From Geodermatophilus sp. TF02-6 (GTDB lineage: Bacteria > Actinomycetota > Actinomycetes > Mycobacteriales > Geodermatophilaceae), in assembly GCF_003319115.1 (NCBI RefSeq), contig NZ_QOHF01000005.1, positions 62,001 through 126,000 of the forward strand: 64,000 bases of DNA. The letters run 5' to 3'. The notes beneath the pieces are model-generated. The model worked only from the letters and a program-made list of their open reading frames with translations. It made no database searches and had not been told where the DNA came from. Both the position numbers and the translations under genes were made by a program. How positions within the stretch are numbered: position 1 is the stretch's first letter; each line of letters begins with the position of its first letter. Of this stretch, positions 48,428 through 55,164 are shown in pieces.

Positions 48428-49351
48428 ATGACCCCCGTCCGTGTGCGCCCGTTCCACCGCGCCGACCGCGACCAGCTGACCGCACTGGTCAATGCGCACG
48501 CCCAGGCCGTCGTGCCCGGCGTCGTGGTGTCGGTGAACACCGTGCTCAGCCAGCTGGAGGCCGAGCCGGGCGAGTTCATCGTCGACCCCTGGGTCGACCA
48601 GCGCGCCACCCTGGTCGCCGAGCAGCGCGGCCGCGTGGTCGCCGCGGCGCACCTGCTGCGCTACCGCGGCGACGGTGACGTCGGGGACAGCTACCGGGAC
48701 GTCGGGGAGATCCGCTGGCTGCTGTACTGGCCACCGGCGCCGTTCTGGCCCGACACCGAGGCCGCCGGCGACGCGCTGGCCACCGCCGCGGTCACCTGGC
48801 TGCAGGCCACCGGCGCCCGGCGGCTCTACGCCGACGGGACCCTGCCCACTCCCGGTGTGTACGGGCTGCCCGAGCAGTGGCCGCACGTGCACGCCGTCCT
48901 GCGCCGCGCCGGCTTCACCCCCGGAGAGCATGCCGAGCTCGTCCTGCTCGCCGACGTCTCCGCCCTGCCCCGCCCGCCGTCACCGCTGGCCGGACTGTCC
49001 GTGGCCCGCACGCTGGGGGTCAACGGCACCCGCTTCACCGCGCTGCTCGACGGCCGGGCGGTCGGCTATCTGGAGGTTCAGCAGCGTGGTGACGCCGGCC
49101 GCCTGGTCGCTCAGCACCGCTTGGCCGACATCGGCAACCTGCACGTCGACCCCGCCCACCGCCGCCGCGGCATCGCTGGCTGGCTGCTCGGCCAGGCCGC
49201 CGATTGGCTGCACCTCGGCCACGTTGACCGGCTGCTCGACTACTGCAGCCCGGACGACAGGGGCTACCGCGCCTTCCTGCGGCAAGCCGGCTTCCACCCG
49301 CTCGCCCACACCACCCGCGGATGGGAGCTGCCCATCACGACCGCATCCTGA
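48428..49351 (+). CDS. GNAT family N-acetyltransferase (tandem domains)
   Basis: A 307-residue protein. The N-terminal GNAT-like half (~1-165: VRVRPFHRADRDQLTALVNA, DQRATLVAEQRGRVVAAAHL, VGEIRWLLYWP) is degenerate in the acetyl-CoA loop. The C-terminal half (~185-300) has the canonical motif A, GNLHVDPAHRRRGIAGWLLG, and DYCSPDDRGYRAFLRQAGF. It acetylates an unknown small molecule or protein. It is divergent from the relaxase and shares the iteron region as its promoter. Confidence 0.85.
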   Translation: MTPVRVRPFHRADRDQLTALVNAHAQAVVPGVVVSVNTVLSQLEAEPGEFIVDPWVDQRATLVAEQRGRVVAAAHLLRYRGDGDVGDSYRDVGEIRWLLYWPPAPFWPDTEAAGDALATAAVTWLQATGARRLYADGTLPTPGVYGLPEQWPHVHAVLRRAGFTPGEHAELVLLADVSALPRPPSPLAGLSVARTLGVNGTRFTALLDGRAVGYLEVQQRGDAGRLVAQHRLADIGNLHVDPAHRRRGIAGWLLGQAADWLHLGHVDRLLDYCSPDDRGYRAFLRQAGFHPLAHTTRGWELPITTAS

Positions 49352-49667
49352 GCTCGAACTGCTCCATCGCCTCCCGTCGCTGCGGGTCTCCCCAGCCCTC
49401 CACCGGGAGTGCAAGACGTGTGACGGTCCTCGATCCTGACTTCTCTGGGGAGCTGTGGTCGCGTCACAGCCCGAGGCATATGTCGCAGCTGCCGGCAATA
49501 CGGACGTCGTCGCAGGGCCTGGCCCAAGGCGGATAATCATCAACAAGTACGCCACGGATCCCTGCCTCCGAGAGCTCGGAGAACTGATAGATCGCTCGCT
49601 TTCGCGACTCGGCAAGCGATCCGTCGGCCAGCCCGGCGCCCGCGCGCTTGCCTGCCCAGGCCGCTGA
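49352..49667. other. Intergenic stretch with one doubtful small frame
   Basis: A 70-codon plus-strand frame at 49455-49667 (containing RRIIINKYATDPCLRELGEL) ends exactly where the converging membrane gene ends. It matches nothing I know and has no clear ribosome-binding site. No repeats or hairpins stand out. Base composition here is visibly less GC-rich than in the flanking genes. Confidence 0.35.
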
Positions 49668-50357
49668 CTACTCTTGCGGGCCTGCGGTGGCCGGCTTGGG
49701 GCTCCGGCGCCACCAGGGTGTAGTAAGGGCCTTGACATGGTTCTCGGCGGCCTTGAGGAACGTCTCCTCGGCCGTCCGGAGCTCGCTCAGGTCGACGCGG
49801 TCCGGGCCGATGTTCATGCCGGCGTCGTTGTCCAGGGCCGGCTCGAGCCAGGCTGCGCGCATCGAGGCGCCGGTGACCCTGCGGAGCTGCCCGACGAGGT
49901 CGTTGTAGGCGTCGCCGGTCGTCGGGTCTTCGGCGCGGGTCCATGCTTGGTAGTAGGACAGGCGGGACTGCACCCGGCGTACCTCCTCGGACAGGCGAAT
50001 TCTCTCTTTGCCGTCCTGGTCGTGGCGACGCCGCCGGATGGCGTAAGGGAACTCCTTGTAGTCGGCGTAGGCCTGGTAGGCCTCGGCGAGGGTGGTGCGG
50101 ACGCGGGCCCGCTCCTCGAGGCGGGTGGCGCGTCGGGCCAGGGCGGTGGTGATCGAGCCGCTGACGATGGCGGCGACGACCGCCGCGGACAGCACCGCAC
50201 CGGTGAGCCCGCCACCCGAGGTCGCCGGTGCGTTGTTGGGCGCCGGCGCCGGGGTCGGTGTGGTGCTGGTGGTCGTTGTCGCCGCCGGCGGGATCAGCGA
50301 GGGGATCGGGTCCGTCGGCGTGGGCGGGGCGGCCGGCGTCGGCGTGGGGCTGGTCAC
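49668..50357 (-). CDS. One-helix membrane protein, candidate CBASS effector
   Basis: A 229-residue protein from GTG at 50357. Residues ~1-47 are a Pro/Thr/Ala-rich low-complexity segment. One membrane helix follows (~50-72, LTGAVLSAAVVAAIVSGSIT). The remainder is a charged helical domain (ATRLEERARVRTTLAEAYQA, EEVRRVQSRLSYYQAWTRAE, LRTAEETFLKAAENHVKALT). No nuclease, patatin or TIR motif is present. Its start overlaps the E2-like gene by GTGA, so it is the last gene of the CD-NTase operon, where the effector is usually encoded. A membrane-disrupting or scaffold role is inferred from position only. Confidence 0.75.
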   Translation of the reverse strand: MTSPTPTPAAPPTPTDPIPSLIPPAATTTTSTTPTPAPAPNNAPATSGGGLTGAVLSAAVVAAIVSGSITTALARRATRLEERARVRTTLAEAYQAYADYKEFPYAIRRRRHDQDGKERIRLSEEVRRVQSRLSYYQAWTRAEDPTTGDAYNDLVGQLRRVTGASMRAAWLEPALDNDAGMNIGPDRVDLSELRTAEETFLKAAENHVKALTTPWWRRSPKPATAGPQE

Positions 50358-50830
50358 GGGGACGTCCTTCGGGCGGCTCGGGGGACGGCGGGCGGGTGGG
50401 GCGGGTCGTGCGGGGCTTCCTCACCGGGCCACTCGCCGGTCTGGCGCCACCAGGCCTCGCGGATGAGGTGGGCGCAGATGTGCCCGGCGAGGACGGCGCC
50501 GCCGTCGCGCCAGGTCCACCGCCGCTCCGGCGGGTCGTAGGGGTACCAGATGCACAAGCTGCCGTCGTCATAGCGGTGCTTGGAGCCGGGGCCAGGCACG
50601 TAGATGGCCGGGGTGTCCGGTGTGTTCGGACCGAACTCGATGGTCACGCGCTGCGGCTCCAGGCCGGCTGGGGTGAGGACGACCCGGACAGCGAAGCCGC
50701 CGCGGCGCCGACGTCCCGGCGGGACGACGGCGACGTCCGCGCCGACCGCCCGCAGCTCGGCGATGAGCCGCAGGCGGTGGGCGGGGCGGTCGAACCAGGC
50801 GGGGTGCCGGTGTACGGGGCGGCGGGTCAC
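50354..50830 (-). CDS. E2-like ubiquitin-conjugating enzyme of a short type II CBASS system
   Basis: A 158-residue protein from GTG at 50830. The strand-rich UBC-like core reads RRGGFAVRVVLTP, EPQRVTIEFGPNTPDTPAIY and KHRYDDGSLCIWYPYDPPER, with Cys93 as the probable catalytic residue. Helix GGAVLAGHICAHLIREAWWR and WPGEEAPH follow. No E1 or JAB domain is fused or adjacent. In short type II CBASS a solitary E2 conjugates the CD-NTase C terminus and activates it. Overlaps of four bases on both sides couple it to the CD-NTase and membrane genes. Confidence 0.82.
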   Translation of the reverse strand: MTRRPVHRHPAWFDRPAHRLRLIAELRAVGADVAVVPPGRRRRGGFAVRVVLTPAGLEPQRVTIEFGPNTPDTPAIYVPGPGSKHRYDDGSLCIWYPYDPPERRWTWRDGGAVLAGHICAHLIREAWWRQTGEWPGEEAPHDPPHPPAVPRAARRTSP

Positions 50831-51852
50831 TGCGGCCGGGGGCCGCCGTAGGCCCGCGTCGGCGGGATCGTGGCCGCGGTCCCGCCCAGGCCGAGTGCGA
50901 TCGTGGTGACCGGCCGGCTGGTGCGCAGCGCGGCGACCGCGGAGGCGAGCTTGTCCTCCAGGGGCGCGTCGACGTAGTCGCGGAACACGCGGTGGAGGGC
51001 CGACTGCACCTTGGTCTCGTCGTCGTGCTTGATCGCGTCGGCCATGGCGGTGGCCGCGGCGCGCAGCCGCTGGACGGCCACGTCGCGGGAGATGCCGTTG
51101 ACCAGCTTCAGCGCCTTGGAGACCCCGGCCGGGTCGGGGGTGTTGCAGCCAGTGGCGAGGAACGTCGCTCCGTCGTCGAAGACGGCGTGCAGGGCGGCGG
51201 CGAGGCCCATGCCGGCCTGGATGTACTCCAGCGCCATGGCCGAGAGGTGGAAGCTGGAGAACGCCGGGCTCGACCACTGCTTGTTCCAGGCCTTCAGCAG
51301 GCGGATGGCCCGCCGCCGGGTGCGCCGCAGCGACTCCGTGCCGCCGTTGAGCAGCGCCACGTGCTTCTCCGGGTCGGAGGCTTCCCAGCGGCGCATGTCC
51401 AGGTTCGGGATCCACAGGCCGCTGCCGTCGCGCCGCGTGAGCGCGACGACGAGGTCCACCGAGGGGTCCTGGCCGTTGATCGGCTCACCGAAGGTGATCT
51501 TGGGGCCGCGCTTGGACTTCCCGCAGCGCGCGTTGGGGTAGCTCAAGCGGATCTCAGGGCCGAGCAGGGCGCACAGCTCGTCGACGATGTCGTTGGGCGT
51601 CTTCCCGCCGCCCTCGGGGCCGAGGTCGGGGTAGTGAACCCGGTTGAGGACCAGACCGCCGTCGCCGTCGGTCACCGGGTGGTTCACGGTGAACTGGGCG
51701 AGGGAGCCGGAGGAGTAGGTGCGCAGCGCCCCGGGGAAGTCCATGGCGATCTCGCGGACGAGCGCGAGCCGGTCGCGGGCCTCGGCCAGCACCGTGTCGT
51801 CGGCGGCGATCTGGCCGCGGATGGTGTTCAGGTAGTCGTCGGTGTGGCCCAT
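50827..51852 (-). CDS. CD-NTase (cGAS/DncV-like nucleotidyltransferase)
   Basis: A 341-residue enzyme. The polymerase-beta-like core has GS at 49-50 (YSSGSLAQFTVNHPVTDGDG), the metal-binding D62-x-D64 and a third Asp at 133 (DPSVDLVVALT). The following WIPNLDMRRWEASDPEKHVA and LRRTRRRAIRLLKAWNKQWS form the SMODS helical part. It should make a cyclic oligonucleotide alarm signal after phage infection. The clade and product cannot be read from sequence alone. The C terminus ends PTRAYGGPRPQ: a Gly-Gly followed by four residues, of interest given the E2 gene next to it. Confidence 0.88.
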   Translation of the reverse strand: MGHTDDYLNTIRGQIAADDTVLAEARDRLALVREIAMDFPGALRTYSSGSLAQFTVNHPVTDGDGGLVLNRVHYPDLGPEGGGKTPNDIVDELCALLGPEIRLSYPNARCGKSKRGPKITFGEPINGQDPSVDLVVALTRRDGSGLWIPNLDMRRWEASDPEKHVALLNGGTESLRRTRRRAIRLLKAWNKQWSSPAFSSFHLSAMALEYIQAGMGLAAALHAVFDDGATFLATGCNTPDPAGVSKALKLVNGISRDVAVQRLRAAATAMADAIKHDDETKVQSALHRVFRDYVDAPLEDKLASAVAALRTSRPVTTIALGLGGTAATIPPTRAYGGPRPQ

Positions 51853-51931
51853 GGCCGGTCCTCCAGGTGTGTTGCGGGCGGTGGTCGCCCTCTCACACCG
51901 GTATGACGCCGAACCTCACCGAGCCGTCCGG

Positions 51932-52963
51932 TCAGCCGGCGCAGTCCCGGCAGATCGTCGCGGTTCGGCTGGGGAACCGGCTGGGGGCCAGGACCGACCA
52001 GCACCGCTGGCACGTGCGCTCGGCGGCCGAGGTGCAGGCGCAGTGGCCGCTGCTGCAGCGCGGGGTGCCGCACTTGGCGCAGGACCCGTCCGGCGTGAAT
52101 TCCTCCTCGCACACCTCGCACGTCCAGGTGCGCGGCACGAACTGCCGGGTACCGGTGCGCGGCGGCGCGAAGGCCTTCCACCCGGCCCGGTCGAGGACGG
52201 TGACGGTGATCAGGTGCTCGCCGGCCCAGGCGGCGTCGCCGTAGAGCAGTTCGCTCCTGTGGCCGCCGCGATACTGCAGGTACGTGTCGTTCACTCGGGC
52301 GCTTCGTCCCTGGCAGAGCGCGGCGCCGACCAACGGGGTGTGGGCTTGGCTGGTGCCTCGAGCCGGCGGGAAGACCTCGTCGCCGTGGGCGGCCGCGAAG
52401 GAGACCGTGCCGGTGGAGTCGAGCACGGTGACGACGCCGTGGGTGCCCAGCTGCTCGGCGATCCGGACGCAGCAGGCGGCGCGGGAGGCCTGGGTCCGCT
52501 CGAAGAGGTCCACGACGTCGGCGGCGCTCGGGGAACGGCCATCGGCCCGGAGGGCAAGCACCTCGTCGGGGAGGAGAACGAGGGAAGCAAACATGTCGCA
52601 GGCGGCGTCCTCGAACGCCTCCTTGTCCGCCGGCTGACGACGGACGGCGATCGCGAGCCGGGAGTCGTGCTTCTGTAGGTGATGGCCCAACTCATGCAGG
52701 GCGGTGAACTGCCGCCGGCGGGGGCTCAGCGACTCGGTGACCGTCAGGGTCGGCGGGACGGTGGAGTGAACGTAGCCGCCGGCCACCGAGCAGCGCGCCT
52801 GCGCTTCGGCGTCGGGCACCCGGCGCACCTGCACCTCGGTCCAGCTCTCCAGCTCGCTGAGCGCGTCGGTGTGCAGCCGCTGGGCGGCGCCCGGGTGGGC
52901 GGCCTTGAGTCGCTCCAGCGTCAGCCGCGCCTGCTTGACGACGTCGACCCGGATCACGTTCAT
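51932..52963 (-). CDS. ImmA/IrrE family metallopeptidase with C-terminal zinc ribbons
   Basis: A 343-residue protein from ATG at 52963. The zinc protease motif is HELGHH at 90-95, with a third ligand probably in EDAACDMFASLVLLPDE. ImmA/IrrE peptidases cleave repressors after a DNA-damage or stress cue. The C-terminal ~75 residues add cysteine pairs: CEVCEEEF, CAKCGTPRC, CACTSAAERTCQRC and CRDC, suggesting two or three zinc ribbons. It is 79 bases upstream of the CD-NTase and overlaps the preceding gene by ATGA. This matches the CapP role in protease-controlled CBASS, but that is inference. Confidence 0.85.
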   Translation of the reverse strand: MNVIRVDVVKQARLTLERLKAAHPGAAQRLHTDALSELESWTEVQVRRVPDAEAQARCSVAGGYVHSTVPPTLTVTESLSPRRRQFTALHELGHHLQKHDSRLAIAVRRQPADKEAFEDAACDMFASLVLLPDEVLALRADGRSPSAADVVDLFERTQASRAACCVRIAEQLGTHGVVTVLDSTGTVSFAAAHGDEVFPPARGTSQAHTPLVGAALCQGRSARVNDTYLQYRGGHRSELLYGDAAWAGEHLITVTVLDRAGWKAFAPPRTGTRQFVPRTWTCEVCEEEFTPDGSCAKCGTPRCSSGHCACTSAAERTCQRCWSVLAPSRFPSRTATICRDCAG

Positions 52964-53985
52964 GCGTCGGCGTCCGGGTTCAGCTGCTCGCCCTGGGCCC
53001 AGAGGCGGATGCGGTCGGACCAGGAGGGTTCTCGTTCGCCCGTCTGGCGGGCCGCCATCGCGCCGATGTCGAAGGCGAGGGCCGTGCGCGCCGCGGCCTC
53101 GGTGAGCCCGCGGCGGCGGCGATGTTGGCGAACCAGGCTCCGCCACCTTGGTTGAGCCAGCTCGACGACCAGGGCCAGGGGTGGCGGTGCGGCTTTCGGT
53201 GCGGCGCCCAGCACCTGACGGAGCACGTCAGCCTCGGCCGGTGTCGGAGGCCGCTTGCCGTCGATGAGGTCCAGGACGACGGGCAGCGGCACCCCGAGGC
53301 GCGCGGCGGCCTCGTCGAGATCTGCGGGGTCGACGGCGTCGAGGTCGATCGCGGCCGGGGCACCGGCGGGGGCGTCGCCGGCGTCGGCCGGGACAGGAAC
53401 GGCCTCGACCGCTGGCTCGGCCAGCAGATCGAGGTCGTCGGCGAGCTCCGCCCGAACGTCGTCGACGAGTGGGGCGGTGCTCGCGGGTTCGGCCGCGGGG
53501 GCCCGATCGGCGATACGGCTCAGCACGGCGGCACCCAGGTCGTCCACCGGCCGGTCCAGCACGCTCGCCGGCAGGGCGCGGCGCAGCCCGGCCCAGACGG
53601 TGACCGGCACGCCCAGCACCGTGCCGTCCAGAACCACCGTGTCGGTGTCGGCTGCCGCGCCTCCGCTGTCGACCGACGCGGGCACCACGGTCACCGACTC
53701 GACGTCGACGGCGATGAGCACCACCAGCGCGGTGACGTCCTCGCGGACGGCTCGCCACAGCTGACCTGCGGCCGGAACCCAGCTGGACCGTGGCCCGAAG
53801 CGCCGGTCCAGCGCTGTCTCCCTCAACTGTGGCGCGGCGGCCTTCTCGGCCAGCGCCAGCAGCTCCTGCGGCACAGCGCCGCTCTCGGCGGGCATCACGG
53901 CGGCCTCCTCTTCCGATACGCGCGGCCGGGAGGCCGCATCTCGGTTGACGCCGAACCCGCGCCGATCGTCCGGGCGGCCGGTCAC
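52960..53985 (-). CDS. HTH-containing protein of the CBASS operon (unknown family)
   Basis: A 341-residue acidic protein. Residues ~60-160 are beta-rich (VTALVVLIAVDVESVTVVPA, DTVVLDGTVLGVPVTVWAGL). A long Ala/Asp-rich linker follows. Near ~230-268, LDEAAARLGVPLPVVLDLID and GKRPPTPAEADVLRQVLG look like an XRE-type helix-turn-helix. The basic ARTALAFDIGAMA region and DRIRLWAQG close the protein. It overlaps both neighbours by four bases. Placed directly before the ImmA/IrrE peptidase, it is the natural candidate for the repressor that the peptidase cleaves. Confidence 0.7.
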   Translation of the reverse strand: MTGRPDDRRGFGVNRDAASRPRVSEEEAAVMPAESGAVPQELLALAEKAAAPQLRETALDRRFGPRSSWVPAAGQLWRAVREDVTALVVLIAVDVESVTVVPASVDSGGAAADTDTVVLDGTVLGVPVTVWAGLRRALPASVLDRPVDDLGAAVLSRIADRAPAAEPASTAPLVDDVRAELADDLDLLAEPAVEAVPVPADAGDAPAGAPAAIDLDAVDPADLDEAAARLGVPLPVVLDLIDGKRPPTPAEADVLRQVLGAAPKAAPPPLALVVELAQPRWRSLVRQHRRRRGLTEAAARTALAFDIGAMAARQTGEREPSWSDRIRLWAQGEQLNPDADA

Positions 53986-55082
53986 GGGTTCACCACGCAG
54001 AGCCGGTACAGCTCCAGCGTCACCTCGGCGCGCAGACCGTCGTCGGGCACCAGCTCGACCAGCACCGCCTTCAGCTTGCCGCTCGCGGCGTAGGTCTGGC
54101 TGCGGCCCAGGCCAAGAATCTGCGCCTGCTCGCCGTTCGGCTTGTCGAGATGCGGCAGCAGCGCGCGCTGCGCCGGCGACAGTTGGGCGTAGACCTCCTG
54201 GGCTCTGTCGCTGACCTCGAGCAACACGTCGGGGCGGTCCTCGAGCGGCGCGGCGGCCGCCTCGAACGTCTGCTCCTCGAGGCTGGCGTCGGTGTACTCG
54301 ACCGCGGCGGGGAAGCGCCGCACCAGCACCGCGGTCAGCTGGGCCACCTCCAGCGAGCCGGTGGCCGCGCTCAGGACGGCCCGGAGGATCTCCACCAGGG
54401 AGGCGTCGCTGGCCAGCGGGCTCCGCCGGGGCCCCGACCAGCGGACGGCCTGCACGTCGGGCACCGCGTACGCCGCGGCGACGAGGGGCTGCAGGTCTCC
54501 GCCGTAGGGCGGCAGCGGGTCACCGGCGAGCTGCCACCACCCGGCGCCCAGAGCGCCCGGCGGGACCCGGGCGAACGCCTCCGTCGCCGAGAGGAGATCT
54601 TCGATCTTGCGGCGGATCGCTCCGAGGTCGGTGTCGCGCGCGCAGTCCACCAGGAAGTGCCGGACCGACCGGCGGAGGTAGCGGGCCATCGACGCGACGT
54701 CGGTCACCTGGGCGAGTAGGGCGGCGGTCACCGCTGGCCCCTTGGCGGCGAAGAACTCCTGGGCGCAGTCGGCCACCGTGTCCGAGTTCCAGGTCGCCCC
54801 GGGGGCGAGGAGGACCGGGAACCGGTGCACCTCCTGGCCCACCAGCTCGAGGAGCAGCCGAAGCCCGTGCGTCCCGAAGTGTCCGAGCTCCTGCAGCTCG
54901 CGGTACGCGTCGATGATCGGTCCTCCGCCCGCATCGTCGGCGACTTTGCGCCTCACTCCGTGGACCGAGTGCTGCTGGGGAAACTGAGGCTGGTTCATGG
55001 CGTGGCTCCAGACGGCGAGGGCCCCCGGCCGGTAGCCCACGAGAAGCTTGTCATCCTTCTTGGTCAAACTATTGCTGCTCAC
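53982..55082 (-). CDS. Uncharacterised helical protein with C-terminal HTH, first gene of the CBASS operon
   Basis: Up to 366 residues from GTG at 55082; ATG 54998 (MNQPQFPQQHSVHG) with GGAG upstream is an alternative start. The protein is almost wholly helical (DAYRELQELGHFGTHGLRLL, SMARYLRRSVRHFLVDCARD, SLVEILRAVLSAATGSLEVA). The end, YAQLSPAQRALLPHLDKPNG, then EQAQILGLGRSQTYAASGKL, resembles the sigma-region-4 type helix-turn-helix. I do not recognise the family. It is divergent from the restriction-modification operon and starts the six-gene CBASS transcript. Confidence 0.65.
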   Translation of the reverse strand: MSSNSLTKKDDKLLVGYRPGALAVWSHAMNQPQFPQQHSVHGVRRKVADDAGGGPIIDAYRELQELGHFGTHGLRLLLELVGQEVHRFPVLLAPGATWNSDTVADCAQEFFAAKGPAVTAALLAQVTDVASMARYLRRSVRHFLVDCARDTDLGAIRRKIEDLLSATEAFARVPPGALGAGWWQLAGDPLPPYGGDLQPLVAAAYAVPDVQAVRWSGPRRSPLASDASLVEILRAVLSAATGSLEVAQLTAVLVRRFPAAVEYTDASLEEQTFEAAAAPLEDRPDVLLEVSDRAQEVYAQLSPAQRALLPHLDKPNGEQAQILGLGRSQTYAASGKLKAVLVELVPDDGLRAEVTLELYRLCVVNP

Positions 55083-55103
55083 CGATAGGGCCGCTTATCA
55101 GCG

Positions 55104-55122
55104 CCTCAGATCGACGCTGAGG
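55104..55122. promoter_or_regulatory. Dyad between the CBASS and restriction-modification operons
   Basis: CCTCAG-7-CTGAGG lies in the 82-base divergent gap, 22 bases upstream of GTG 55082 and 43 bases upstream of the first gene of the other operon. One regulator bound here could control both defence systems. Confidence 0.45.
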
Positions 55123-55164
55123 TGCGTCCGAGTATGGTCATCTCAAGGCCGCGGGAGGTGACGG

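Noticed and set aside
44750..48931. Relaxase gene starting at 48931
   Set aside because: The extra N-terminal sequence is antisense to the GNAT gene; MobF proteins start at the MTLHKLTAGDGYTYL-type sequence, placing the start at 48142.
49455..49667. Small plus-strand gene ending at the membrane-protein stop
   Set aside because: Weak start context and no recognisable family; kept only as a comment on the intergenic stretch.
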